From positions 6,944,001 to 7,008,000 of the forward strand of contig NC_071332.1 in assembly GCF_010183535.1 (NCBI RefSeq): a stretch of 64,000 bases of DNA, given 5' to 3'. The notes under the pieces are model-generated. The model was not told the DNA's origin. It ran no database searches and saw only the letters and a list, made by a program, of their open reading frames with translations. How positions within the stretch are numbered: position 1 is the stretch's first letter; each line of letters opens with the position of its first letter. Below are positions 33,651-45,940 of the stretch, piece after piece. The translations under genes were made by a program, and so were the position numbers. The stretch is from Caenorhabditis remanei (taxonomy: Eukaryota > Nematoda > Chromadorea > Rhabditida > Rhabditidae).

Positions 33651-35258
33651 ATGCCACGATTAACAGCTAGTAAAGTAGTATTATTATCTGTATTATCTTT
33701 TCTAATCACTATTTTTTATTTGTTTTCTAAAACTTCTGTTTCACTTGATACGGATCCAGATGGTACCGAATAGTGAGTTGACCTGTAGAATCTTTCAATT
33801 TATTTTTCTCAATCCCAGTGACTTGGATACGATAGACGAAGAAATAAAGTATGCACGTCGGTTACTTGACGAGATTCCTGATCCATCTAAAAATCGAGTT
33901 CAATTCTCCAAAATCGATGATAATGGATATGCTTTCTCGGCTTTCACGGATGACAGAAATGGGAATATGGGATACAAAAACGTGAGGATTCTCATGTTTA
34001 TAACTGGACACGATGAGTTCTCTTGTGAAATCAACGGGAAGCGATCTTATGGAGTAACTCTTTATGAGCTATCGGAGAATCACAAAATGAAATGGGGATT
34101 GTTTATTCTGAATTGTTTACTTCCGGAAGGCATAACTTTCAACGATGTGAATGCTGTCAAAGTAAGTTGATACAAAAAATTTAGACAACTCTCAATCTAG
34201 AATATCTTTTAGATTTCAAGAATTTCTACGGGTGCTACTATTCAAATTCCGATAAGATATAGAATTCAAGACGAGAAAAGTATGACACCGGATGAGTACG
34301 ACTACAAAATGTCGACTTGTGTTCCAGCACTTTTTGGGCATGTTTATTATGCCAGAAAGATTATTGAGGTGAGATCTCATCCAGGAGATTTTAAGATTTC
34401 AACCATTTTAGTTTGTGGAATTGAATAGTCTGCAAGGAATTGACAAGACTTATATCTATTATGACCCTGTGAAAATGAATGATGAAGGGACGAGAAGGAC
34501 GTTGAAATTTTATTCAGATAATCTGTGAGTTTGGATTCCTCTTCTGAACCTCCATATCTTCTATTTCCAGCAAAATAAATCTTATCGAATTCACCCTCCC
34601 ATTCAATAGTCATGATGTTTGGTACCACGGACAGTTGGCAACGATTACAGGTATAGGGATAATCGTTGCGAATCACCACGATTACTTTATGTTTCAGATT
34701 GTCTTCTCAGAAACACTGGAATCACACAATTCACATTTTTCAATGATTTTGACGAGTTCTTTGTTCCAGTTCTCCAGAATCAAACACTTCTAGAAACAGT
34801 CTCCGGTCTCTTTGAGGATAAAAAAATAGCATCACAAAGGACTGCATTAAAATTTATTAGTACAAAGTGAGTCTGAACAACACTAAACATTTTTTAAATT
34901 CTGTCTCCTTTTCAGAATAAATCGATCTCCTTACACACTGAAAAATGTCATCTCTACAAAACGGCTAGAGACGAGATTCACAAAATGTGTTGTTCGACCC
35001 GAGATGGTTTTTGAACAGGTAATCAATAATACTTTGATACTCAATTATCACTGGAATATATTATTTCAGGGGATTCATCACACAAGTCGTGTGATACAAG
35101 ATGAATACACGTCTCCATCACATGATGGATCCCTTTTACGGGTATATCACTATAGAGAGCCAAAGTATTGTTGTGAGAAAGAGACACTCTTGAAGAAACG
35201 ATACGAATATAAACTTCGAGAGGAATTCGATTCAGTTGTGAACTTGTTGGAGGTTTAG
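33651..35258 (+). CDS. Glycosyltransferase family 92 (DUF23) protein, type II membrane
   Basis: Exons 33651-33772, 33819-34161, 34213-34368, 34412-34524, 34571-34650, 34698-34866, 34916-35018, 35070-35258 close in frame to 424 residues. The N-terminus, MPRLTASKVVLLSVLSFLIT and on, is a signal anchor typical of Golgi enzymes. The core has CVPALFGHVYYARKIIEFVE, YIYYDP, then HDVWYHGQLATITDCLLRN and FTFFNDFDEFFVP. The last holds the acidic metal/nucleotide-sugar motif of GT92, whose founder GALT-1 adds galactose to core fucose on worm N-glycans. The C-terminus has HTSR and a final LRVYHYREP. The exact donor and acceptor here are unknown. It converges on the DUF229 gene with 81 bp between stops. 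Length is typical of the family. Confidence 0.85.
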
Positions 35259-35339
35259 CTTGTGATAATTTAGGTGTTTTTTTTTTGTTTTTCAAAGCAT
35301 AAATATTTGTTGACTGGGTACCTACAAATTCTTTACTTC

Positions 35340-37861
35340 CTATACTGCTAAAAGGAGATCAACACAATTACAGTAATCCGTGGGAAATGAGAAATGAGAA
35401 CATTGACTGGGCGAATTGACAGATAGTCTCGGTGGATATGGAATCGTGATGTTTTGAGACAACTGAATAAGCCGGAACTGTGTGAAAACCTCCACTGAGT
35501 CGCCATTCTTCGATTGCAAATTGCATGTCAGATATGGATAAATAACCTGAAACTTCTCATAGAATTGATTTTTGTCGAATTTATGACGAACCGCACTAGC
35601 TCTTTCCTTTTTTCGCACCACTTCACTGTCACTGATTTTCGTTCGAGCCCACACTTGAACATAATTATTCGGCATTAATGTTTCTGTCTGGAACTCTTTT
35701 TTTACATCTTGTTGGATTTGAAATCCAGAGCTTACCACATTCCCACACTGAAGTGATTCCACGTTGAAACACTCATTGAAATCTGTCAAATAGGTTCTCA
35801 AAACTTCCTCGAGAGATTCCGGGTTTGGCACTTCTAAAACTTTATTCAAAATCAGATTTCAATAAAAAATTTCTCACTTGAAATGTCTTGTGAAGCATCA
35901 ACCATACATAGACAATGATTACTTATTACTCTATTATCCTGACACGTGGAATTCATTGGTTGCAGCTCAAAAAGACTTTTGTTCCGTCGAGAACTTTCCA
36001 AGTTTTTCGACAGGCTTGTTATAAACTTTAGGGTGGAATGAACATGGAAATTTCTGAGAAATTTGTGAATTAAATTGAGAAAGCTGGGTCAAACCTACGA
36101 AACAAATCTCTGAGAATTCTCTCTCAAGTTTCTATACTTCTCAGGAAATAGTTTTCGAAACCTGGGCGGCACCAAAATACTCAAATATGGAGCTCTTTCT
36201 TCTGAAACTTTATCCAATTTGTCAATTATTATTTTCAAATCTATGTACCTATTTTTCCTGCGAAAGTGTATCTGTTGAGAGGATGAACTCGGTTTCCATG
36301 ATCTCCGAGGATGATGAGAATTGTGTTTTCCAAACTTCCAGTTCTCTAAAATGGAAAATGTTTGTTTATCTAAGGGATACAATTAGTTACATTCAAGTAG
36401 TCCAATCTATGGAATAAGGTGTGATCCAACATCTCCAAATTGTTCGGATCGTCGTGTGTAAGGCTGAATATTTTACTGGTTAATTGAAAATTTCAAATGT
36501 ATTCTGACCCTTACCTCGAAATAAAAGTGAAACCAAAATGAGGAATTTTAGAAAATATCCGTTCAAATCGGAACCAAGAATCAATAAAAACTTCTGCCAA
36601 CAGCTCTCCGTCTAAACATTTTCTCCACCAATTACTCAATTGACTATACAAATGATTATAGTAAGGACGATAATAGAATCTAGCAGGTGACTCTCCAAAT
36701 CCGTCCAGAAAATTATCGGGAGGATAATGGAAAAGTCCACGAGAAGTATGCATTACATCATCATTGAACATTGTGATATATTCAGGAGGAAGATGTTTCC
36801 AGATCCATTGAATTGTATCAGGATTCAAAGGAGTTTTAGTTGGGAGAATCTTGTTCAGATTCACATCTCCTGTCTCATCCAACAGATTCAGATTCTCTGT
36901 TTCGGAGAGCTCGTCAGCAAGAATAGGAATCAAGTTGACTGCACTGTTGTCTCCAACCTAGAAACATAGTTTTGATAAGCCAAAATGTATTATTCTACCT
37001 TGTTATAAGCTTCAAACACCACACTCCCCATGCTCTGCAACAAATCCGTAGTTTTTCTCATATGCCTTCCAAATTGGGCTCTAGAAGTTGAGTCCAAGCC
37101 AAGAATCGAAATGGAAAACTGCTTGGAGTCAGATTTTAGAATCTTCGCTTCAGGTTCGGGTATTTCAAATGGACCATCGACAACTAATTTCAAGTTTTCA
37201 TCCATTTTGAATCCCATAAACTGTTTTCTATAAATCACAAGTTGCCCAGAGAAACAAGTGAGGATGAAGTTGTTGGCGTTGATCCAGAATCTCTTGTTGA
37301 GTTTCGGAGAGAACTGTGAACAAATCAAGGGATTCAAGAGCTATATACAATACTCACTGTTTGTGTCTTTCCTAGTTGATAAGTGTGAGCAGCTGGCCTC
37401 AATCCTCCTTTTAAAACTTGAGCAACACATTCCAATTTATTTCTATGGGCTTTTGATTTCATTGAGAATTCACCTGTAGCCGGGTATCGTTTGAAGAGAT
37501 CAATATTGTATTTTTCACAGCCAGCTCGTTTTGGAAATTTCAGTCGTTTCTGAAATAGGAGATTTATTCAGAATATCGCCATCTTATGATCCATACCTTC
37601 AAGGTGTTATCCATCGGTTCAGTCCATGCGAACTTGCAATAGTTGTCCAGTAAATGGGCTTGACGTGGAAAAGAAGAAGAGGATTCATTCCGAAACTTTT
37701 TACCAAAACCTTGCTTGAAAAGGTTTTTATCAGAAATCGTAACAAAATAAAAAAGGAATACTAGACTTGCGATAAGTATGATCTGAAATATCAAATTGAG
37801 TATATAATCAAGCCAAACCAATCACCTGAATGATATAAATAAATGTGCGACGTCGACGCAT
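35340..37861 (-). CDS. DUF229 sulfatase-like transmembrane protein
   Basis: Eleven exons (37861-37826, 37782-37597, 37550-37474, 37442-37358, 37313-36999, 36957-36515, 36463-36391, 36345-36249, 36201-36099, 36053-35878, 35833-35340) close in frame to 694 residues. The N-terminus MRRRRTFIYIIQ plus IILIASLVFLFYFV is a basic cap and signal anchor. The DUF229 core has FSISILGLDSTSRAQFGR (the alkaline-phosphatase-fold nucleophile region), TMFNDDVMH, LTHDDPN and LIILGDHGNR, then FHVHSTLKF. DUF229 proteins are nematode- and insect-rich relatives of sulfatases; the Asp and DHG metal-binding motifs are kept here, but the substrate is unknown. The C-terminal 165 residues carry several cysteines. The exon at 36201-36099 ends at GTTTC before GTAGGT; reading on would stop at once, so this donor is required. 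Confidence 0.8.
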
Positions 37862-38457
37862 TTTCAAGTTAGAATACCTGGCCAAAATTCATGTGAAATA
37901 GAGAGAAGAGACGATGATGTCGACGATCACGATTATCCAAATCCAATAGGATTACTGTATTTTTGGACCGTTTTCCTTTTTTATTTTTTGAAAATTCATT
38001 CTTGAACGTACTTTATAAATATAAAGAACTTTTGTTTTTCAATGTGCACGTGCGCCAGCAATAAGTGAAGAATAAGTGAATAAGTGAACGAAAACAGGTA
38101 CATGAAATAATCTTTGAATGGTTCGGTCTATTCAGAATTCACGGGAGATGTCAACGAATGTGAACAGAGAACTTTTATCTTCTTTCTCTGGCAATTTTTC
38201 AGTTTTGGAAGGAACCGAACAGTAAGACTTTAGTAGTTCAGATCCAAACCCAAAATGAAATTCCAGTTTCTACAATCCATTTTTATATTATCTACATTCT
38301 TGCTTTTCTCAGCTTCAATTGTAACTTTATGATCTTTGCTGTTGAATCCCATTTGCTTATATGTGCAAACTTGGTGTAAATGTTTTGATGATGGCAATTG
38401 GGTTTTATGAGTTTGGTTGTTCATTATTTGCAGGAATTTATTCGGTTTTGAGTAATC
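37862..38457. other. Intergenic, no gene seen
   Basis: 5' flank of the DUF229 gene. A short repeat of AATAAGTGAA lies near 38061-38085. Nothing else noted. Confidence 0.4.
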
Positions 38458-38862
38458 GTGAGAATTCGTAACCTTTATTTTATTTCCATAAAACAGGCGA
38501 AATTTAAAGTTTCAGAACAATTGCTGATTCTTACATTCGTTCTGTATTCCTTCGAATTTATGATTATGCCACCATTGGTTTTCATTCTTCCTCAATTATT
38601 ATTGGTGTTGAAATGGTCGCATAATGTCGCTGAATTTTACAAAAACAACACGTTTTTATACAATCGAATATTTGATCAAATAATTTCCCATTCCAGCACA
38701 CTCTGGCACACTCCAAAGTACGTTGTACGACTTATAGAAGGTAATCTGGATATTTCCTCGAGCATCAGTTCCACTATAATTTTTGTGATTTACAGTCTTC
38801 TTTCATTGCAGTCTCGACAAATTTTTTCAAAGACGTTCGTTCCCGAAGTGGTACAATGATCA
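38458..38862 (+). pseudogene. Probable C-terminal fragment of a seven-TM receptor
   Basis: An open frame with two clear membrane helices, QLLILTFVLYSFEFMIM with PPLVFILPQLLLVLK, and SSISSTIIFVIYSLLSLQSR. A CAG directly before GCGAAATTTAAAG (38494) looks like a splice acceptor, which makes the segment resemble the last exon(s), TM6-TM7 and tail, of a chemoreceptor. No upstream exons for TM1-TM5 were found between the DUF229 start and here. So it is either a remnant or a single-exon small protein. The class could not be named. Confidence 0.35.
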
Positions 38863-39459
38863 TTTGTCAAAAAAGTACACGAGTTATGTCAAAAAAAAAA
38901 CACGATGTGTTCTTTCCGAAACAAGCACCGAAATAGTTGTGGACAACTGTCATTGAACGTCGAATATGATTATAACTTGATTATTTTGTAATTTTGAGAA
39001 ACATAAAACTTGTATCCGTCTCGGGAAAAGTAACGCGTGATTTCAGTTTTTCGATTTTTACGGTACCGTAAAATCGTTTTCACGGTACCGTAAAATCTCA
39101 GACGTAAATTTTTTGGCAACGACACTCCGGACTTACGCAACCGCGTGTTGTTTAGCCTCGTAAATCGACACGAATTATTTTCAAAACGTCTTCATTCATT
39201 CACGGATGTTTGTCTTTTTTCTTCAGTTCCAGCATATTTATTATGAATTTCAATAAAGTAAAGTTCATTTCTATCAGTTTTTCAAACTAATTATCGATTT
39301 AGTTTAAAATAAAACTACTTACAACCTGTAACATTGCTTTATTCGATATTCGAATTTCTCTATTTAGGTTTCTGAGTTTTGGTTGTTATCTTTCGTATCT
39401 TATTGTACTGGGTATTAGTTCTATATGATAATTTATTTTTTCTCTTACAGAAATCAGCT
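38863..39459. other. Intergenic with short palindromes
   Basis: Contains the ACGGTACCGT palindromes described at 39055-39094. The remainder is AT-rich 5' flank of the crooked neck gene. No gene seen. Confidence 0.4.
39055..39094. repeat. Paired GGTACC-centred palindromes
   Basis: ATTTTACGGTACCGTAAAAT is a 20-bp perfect palindrome, followed after a few bases by TTTCACGGTACCGTAAAAT, an imperfect copy. The half-site TACCGTAAAA equals the first ten bases of the terminal repeat of the element in pst-1 (44533-44952). Confidence 0.7.
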
Positions 39460-41981
39460 ATGAGTGATGACGAGGCAGCGGTGCCCGGAAACAAGCCGAT
39501 TCGGCTACCAAAAAAAGCAGCGAAAGTAAAAAATAAGGTAATTGGCATTGATTTCTTACACCTATTAAATATTGATTTCACAAAAATAGTTTAACGTGTT
39601 CAGTGTGTTTAAAAGTACATCCAAAGACAAGTATTACAGGCGCCAGCGCCACTTCAAATCACCGCTGAGCAACTTCTTCGTGAAGCCAAAGAACGAGAGC
39701 TCGAACTCATCCCGCCAGCACCAAAAACAAAAATCACAGATCCAGATGAACTGAAAGAATATCAGCGAAAAAAGAGAAAGGAGTTTGAAGATGGAATTCG
39801 TAAGAATCGAATGCAACTGGCAAATTGGATAAAATACGGAAAATGGGAAGAGTCAATTGGAGAAGTTCAACGAGCGAGATCAGTTTTTGAAAGAGCTTTG
39901 GATGTTGACCATCGTTCAATCAGTATTTGGCTTCAGTATGCTGAGATGGAGATGCGGTGTAAACAAATCAATCACGCCAGAAACGTGTTCGACAGAGCTA
40001 TCACTATCATGCCGAGAGCTATGCAGTTCTGGTTGAAGTATTCTTACATGGAGGAGGTCATTGAAAACATTCCGGGAGCCCGACAGATTTTCGAGAGATG
40101 GATTGAGTGGGAGCCACCAGAGCAAGCTTGGCAGACTTACATTAATTTCGAACTCCGATACAAAGAAATCGATCGGGCTCGTTCGGTTTATCAACGGTTT
40201 TTGCATGTTCACGGAACAAATGTACAAAATTGGATCAAGTATGCCAAGTTTGAAGAACGAAATGGGTACATTGGAAACGCCAGAGCCGCATATGAACGAG
40301 CAATGGAATACTTTGGGGAAGAAGATATCAATGAGACCGTACTCGTTGCTTTCGCTCTGTTCGAAGAACGACAGAAAGAACATGAGAGAGCTCGAGCCAT
40401 TTTCAAATACGGTTTAGATAACCTTCCATCTACTCGAACTGAAGAAATCTTCAAGCACTACACACAACATGAAAAGAAGTTCGGAGAACGTGTGGGAATC
40501 GAAGATGTGATTATCAGCAAAAGAAAGACACAGTACGAGAAAATGGTTGAAGAGAATGGATATAATTATGATGCATGGTTCGATTACTTGAGGTTATTAG
40601 AGAATGAGGAAACAGATCGTGAAGAGATTGAAGATGTCTATGAAAGAGCGATTGCTAATGTTCCCCCACATTCCGTAAGTTATTAGTTTGTATATCTGTA
40701 AAAAGTTTAACTTCTCTTCGAATTTGTAAAGAACTCGCAAAAATGTATTAAGCCACAATAACAATCCGTGCCAGTATTTTCAGGAAAAACGCTACTGGAG
40801 AAGGTACATTTACCTTTGGATCAACTACGCTCTCTACGAAGAATTAGTGGCTAAAGATTTTGAAAGAGCTCGTCAAGTGTACAAAGCTTGTCTAGAAATC
40901 ATTCCACACAAAGCTTTCACTTTTGCAAAAGTCTGGATTTTGTTTGCCCATTTTGAAATTCGCCAATTGGATTTAGCAGCAGCCAGAAAGATTTTGGTAG
41001 GTTAAATGTTCACATTGTCCTGTTTATTTTCTTAATTTTCAGGGTGTTTCCATCGGAAAATGTCCAAAAGACAAACTGTTCCGTGCCTATATCGATCTGG
41101 AATTGCAATTGCGTGAATTCGATCGTTGCCGGAAGTTGTATGAGAAATTCCTTGAAAGTTCACCCGAAAGTTCACAAACGTGGATCAAATTCGCTGAACT
41201 TGAAAGTCTTCTCGGTGACACAGATCGTGCTCGGGCTGTTTTCACTATTGCTGTTCAACAACCTGCTCTTGACATGCCGGAACTGCTGTGGAAAGCATAC
41301 ATTGACTTTGAAATTGCATCAGAAGAGCACGAGAGAGCTCGGGACTTGTATGAAACTTTACTACAGAGAACCAATCACATCAAAGTTTGGACTTCGATGG
41401 CTGAATTCGAACAGACGATCGGAAACTTTGAAGGAGCAAGAAAAGTATACGAGAAGGCAAATCAATCTCTTGAAAATGCTGAAAAAGAGGAGCGATTGAT
41501 GCTGTTGGAAGCATGGAAGGAGTGTGAGACAAAGAGTGGCGATGAGGAAGCACTGAAGAGGTGAGGATTGTTGTAATCAAATTAAATAATTGTATTCTGT
41601 AATTTCAGAGTTGAAATGATGATGCCACGTAAAGTCAAGAAACGACGTCAAATTCAAACAGAAGACGGAGTGGATGCTGGTTGGGAAGAGTATTTTGATT
41701 ACATTTTCCCACAAGATCAAGCCGCAAAAGGAAGTTTCAAACTTCTTGAAGCAGCAGCCAGATGGAAGAAGCAGAGGGAAGAGGCTGCTCGTGCTGCTCA
41801 AGAAGAACTTGACAATCCAGTACCAGCGAAAGACGAAGAAGAAGATAACGAAGAGCAAAAAGAAGAAAAAGTCAGAGATGGAGACAGTGACACCGATTTG
41901 TCCTCAGAGACCAGTAGTAGCAGTGACAGTGATTCGTCGTCTTCGTCTTCAGATTCCGATGATTCTGATGACGAGAAGTAA
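39460..41981 (+). CDS. Crooked neck / CRNKL1 / Clf1-Syf3 splicing factor
   Basis: Exons 39460-39537, 39640-40674, 40784-40996, 41043-41560, 41609-41981 close in frame to 738 residues, close to the fly and human proteins without long extensions. From about residue 75 the protein is almost all HAT repeats (for example W..YA.FE...[13 protein letters not shown] and [19 protein letters not shown]), a helical scaffold. Crooked neck is part of the NineTeen complex-associated core that activates the spliceosome and contacts U5/U6, in the nucleus. The last 45 residues are an acidic Ser/Asp run. The highly conserved start [13 protein letters not shown] precedes [17 protein letters not shown]. An upstream TCTTACAG nine bases before the ATG fits spliced-leader trans-splicing. 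AATAAA for the 3' end lies at 42164. Confidence 0.95.
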
Positions 41982-42976
41982 AAGCTGCGCATCAGCCGAT
42001 GATTTTTATCTTTATATCTATCATTTTCCTTTGTTCTCTCTCTTTTTTTCCACTTTCAACACTTCCCGATTTCCCTTGTTTTTTCAATTTCCCTTTTTGT
42101 TTGGATTTACCTTCCGTTCTCAAAAGTGATCAAATCGTTGATTTCATTTCTCGCATTACTGCGAATAAATTATTTTTGTACTAAACTATAAAAAATCTTA
42201 CAGTTTTTATTTGCGTATCACATGCGGCTCTCCGTTTAGATATGGATTTGTGGAGGGTTTTCAGAGTTTTCAAGTTATCTTTTCCAGCTTCTGAATGGAT
42301 AGGACGATACGGCAAATAGGGATACCGGTATGTTATGATTGTCTTTCTTCGTCCCAAAAACATTTTGTTTCGAATATACACAACGAATCTGAAGTTTGAC
42401 GAAATTATTTCTAACCACTGCGTTCGTCAAATTCTGTATTTACTTGTGTAAGGTGTATTTTAATTAAAAATGTTAAAAATTCAATCAAAATTCGTTTTTT
42501 ATTCATTGTTCAGTGTAGGTAATGGTAATGTAACTTGTTTTTGAATATATCTAATTCAGTAAAGCTCTGAAACAGAGAACTTCTCATCAAAATAGCATAA
42601 AAACATTGCATTCTGCATCACACTTCGGTCATGATCTTCATGAGATGCCGGAAAAAGATATATATTTTTGCGTTGTTCGTGGAAAAGATTCCAATCTTCG
42701 CTTGCTTTTTCAAATACAATTATCCTGATTCTCACTGCTTTTCGATCTCTTCTCTCAATTCAGTCTCCTCTCCATTTACAGGAGATTACACTCTATACCG
42801 GGATTACTCAAAAAACTAAAGCGGTTTTGAATTGAACTATTCGCAAAAATCGCGCACATCATTTTTCAATTCATTCAATCCATTTTTCGCTGTGAATGAT
42901 TTTAAATTTTGTCTGAACAAACATCAATCGCCATATTTGCTATTGATCTCATAGAGACATCTCGAACTCGGAGGAA
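41982..42976. other. Intergenic, no gene seen
   Basis: 3' UTR of the crooked neck gene (pyrimidine-rich, AATAAA at 42164) and 5' flank of pst-1. The gap of nearly 1 kb argues against a tight operon between the two. Confidence 0.5.
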
Positions 42977-45940
42977 ATGGATCCGTTGAGTTGGGGTCGT
43001 GGTTGGTATACTATTCAAAGTATTTCTGGTTCTGTTATTCAGTATTTAAAAGAGGTAGTGAAACTTTTAGCTAGAAGAAAAATTACATTTTAAATTCTAT
43101 TTTCTTCTTTAATAAACTCAAAAAAATTTGAAATTTCAGGCTCGCGACAAGCCACCGGATGAGTTAGTATGGCCGTTTCGACTGTTTCTGATTCTACTCG
43201 GATATTCTACAGTTGCCATTCCAGCTGCTCTTCTGATTTGTTATGTGAGAAGAAATCGACATGGTAAATTACATGAACGGAAAGAAATTTTACAGTAATT
43301 GTGTCTTTTTGCAGCATTCGAAACTCCATATCTATCAATTCGCCAAATCCTTCGAAGTTTTGCTGTCGGAAATCCTGAATATCAATTGATACCGACAGGT
43401 GAAAAACAAGCGTCATCATCTCGAAAAGACGGAGATTCCATTCCACAAACAAGAGCCCAATGTATAAATGTTATAATCCTGTTGCTCTTTTTCTTCAGTG
43501 GAATTCAAGTAACACTCGTAGCAATGGGTGTATTACAAGAGAGAATTATAACAAGAGGGTATCGAAGATCGGATCAGTTGGAGATAGAGGAGAAGTTTGG
43601 AGAAACTCAATTTCTGATATTTTGCAATCGGATTGTAGCGTTGGTGCTCAGTTTCTTGATTCTATCAAAAGATTGGACCAAGTTAGTTTTTTCAATCAAT
43701 TTCTCAATTCAATTTCATCCGAACAATTCCAGACAACCTCCACACGTCCCTCCACTCTACGTTCACTCCTATACCTCATTCTCCAATACAATATCATCGT
43801 GGTGTCAGTATGAAGCACTGAAATATGTTTCGTTCCCCACTCAAACAATTTGTAAAGCGTCGAAAGTCGTTGTTACAATGCTAATGGGTCGATTAGTCAG
43901 AGGGCAACGATATTCGTGGTTTGAATACGGATGCGGGTGTACAATTGCATTCGGTGCAAGTCTATTTTTGTTGAGTTCATCGACAAAGGGTGCTGGATCC
44001 GGAATAACATACACTTCGGTGAGTTTTAGAGGAAAAATGGGAGAAGTTTTTTCAAGAACGTTCCTGAAAATTTTGGAGAAAAAACCTCACTCCTCACTAG
44101 GTCCAAATTGATCATCTTCTAAAAATATCTGCCATGGCAATCACAAGGTCAAGCAATACACACCAAACCCATTATAATGCCATTAAAATGGGAATAATCA
44201 CTTGTCATTCTTCCATGAGAGAACTCGTTCCATATCATTTCACGCTGCCATTCATGGACAGGTGTTTTGTGACGAGGGTACGAAACTAGAGATTTTGATC
44301 AGAAATAAACTTGAACGCTATGGTCTTCAACACGGAAGATATTAAATTGAATATAAACAAAAAATATTAAAATGTGGAATTTCAGTTCTCCGGAATGATT
44401 CTAATGGCTGGTTACCTTCTCTTCGATGCATTCACTTTAAACTGGCAGAAAGCGTTGTTCGATACAAAACCAAAAGTTTCCAAATATCAGGTAGGTTTTC
44501 AGAATGAACTCGGAGACTTGAACTCATAATTTTACCGTAAAAACTGTAATATAGGCGCATGCGCCTCTATTTTTCAACCCCCTTCCGAAAGTGCGCCTCT
44601 ATTACAGGGGCGCCTCTAATAGAGGGTGCGCCTCTATTTTTCAACCTGTTCGTTTGGCTATTTTTTTAAACTTTGAAGTCATCAATTTTCAACCAAACTA
44701 ACAGTTTCTCTAAGAAAATTACACAAAAACCCCAAAATTTGCAGTACTTCGAACAAAAAAAAGGGTTTCTTTTTGTTTTTTTCACGAACTTTGAAAAATA
44801 ATAATTGAAATCCAGAAAAAATATTTCAAGCATATTAAGGGGGCGCCTCTATTAGAGGGTGCGCCACTATTATTCAAAGCGCCTTTTAGGGTGCGCCTCT
44901 ATTAGAGGGGCGCCTCTAATAAAGGGGCGCTTCTATTACAGTTTTTACGGTAGATGATGTTTGGTGTCAACTTCTTCTCTGCAATCTTCTGTGCGGTTTC
45001 ACTGATCGAACAAGGAACTCTCTGGTCTTCTCTGAAATTTGGAGCAGAACATATCGATTTCACTCGTGATGTATTCCTACTGTCATTATCTGGAGCTATC
45101 GGACAAATATTCATTTATTCGACGATCGAGAGATTCGGACCGATTGTTTTTGCAGTGATTATGACTATTCGACAGGTGAGAATGGGATTCGAAGATCTCA
45201 TAGTAATTAAGCATGTTGTATACGATATTGACCGTCGAGCAGGAGAAACGTTGAGTTCTGAATCTAAGTTTTAGTTCAAGGTTTCATAAGCTAACTTCTA
45301 GTTTCTGAATCTCTAAAAATGACGCCATCAGTTGAATCTTGAACCCCGCAATCTGAGTGTCTAAAACTTCCCGGAGAATATCAAAAAGAAGAAAAAAAGT
45401 TTCGAAAAGTGTCAAATTTTGTTTCTTCTCATAAAATTCACCTGACAAAAACAAAAAATCCCAATTCTTATCACTGTTACGTAATGTTTTCTTGCTTCAT
45501 TGCTTCGAAAATCCTCACAGAAAAAATCGGAAATTATTCCGGTAAACGCCAGACCTTGCCTCTTCAATAAACAGGAAACGAAACAATAAAACGCGCGACT
45601 TTCGGAATTTTTCGCTGTGATTGAAGCAGTTTAGGACTTTCTTTCGAATAGTACTTCAGAATCTTGATGATGTGGCGCAACATTGAAACGATTGCGTTTA
45701 ATTTGAGAAGATTTCGAGAAGCAACAAAGAAAAACCATCACAAAAAAGAAATGAACCAAACCAACAATTGGATCATCCAATTCTATTTTCCAGATGCTCT
45801 CAATCGTCCTCTCCACAATCATGTATGGTCATGAGCTGACATTCTGGGCGGCTATCGGATTCTTGATCGTCTTCATCGCCATTTTTGTAGACATTCACAA
45901 AAAATACTCGGACAAGAAACGGGTTCCACAAAGGAGTTAA
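42977..45940 (+). CDS. pst-1: PAPS transporter, SLC35B2/B3-type (pst-1)
   Basis: Exons 42977-43054, 43140-43263, 43315-43681, 43733-44018, 44386-44490, 44954-45175, 45794-45940 close in frame to 442 residues with about ten hydrophobic helices. Typical SLC35B motifs: GVLQERIITRGY, the HSYTSFSNTISSWCQYEALK segment, then KYVSFPTQTICKASKVV, MLMGRLV, GYLLFDAFTLNWQ and SGAIGQIFIYSTIERFGPIV. The family moves 3'-phosphoadenosine 5'-phosphosulfate from cytosol into the Golgi for sulfation of heparan and chondroitin chains. C. elegans pst-1 lies next to the crooked neck homologue on chromosome V, as here; this neighbour relation is from memory. Intron 3 (43682-43732) is 51 nt without stops. The fifth intron carries an inverted-repeat element that supplies the 3' splice site. 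Confidence 0.9.
44533..44952. mobile_element. TA-flanked MITE with GCGCCTCTATT repeats at a pst-1 splice acceptor
   Basis: Ends TACCGTAAAAACTGTAATA and TATTACAGTTTTTACGGTA are inverted repeats, with TA at each outer edge. Between the ends are at least seven copies or half-copies of GGCGCCTCTATTAGAGG-like text in both directions. No coding frame. Deleting the element with one TA leaves a 45-nt intron ending AATTTAG, so the insertion duplicated the TA of the splice acceptor. Confidence 0.85.

Noticed and set aside
40061..40417. Alternative-frame open segments over the crooked neck gene
   Set aside because: Shadows of the HAT-repeat coding frame, which is continuous and conserved.
44560..44935. 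Repeated GCGCCTCTATT motifs as an RNA-gene array or CRISPR
   Set aside because: They lie within one inverted-repeat element with TA ends and alternate in direction.
39460..45940. Crooked neck and pst-1 as an SL2-type operon
   Set aside because: The gap is about 1 kb and no U-rich element followed by a close acceptor was seen; only a spliced-leader site before the first gene is plausible.
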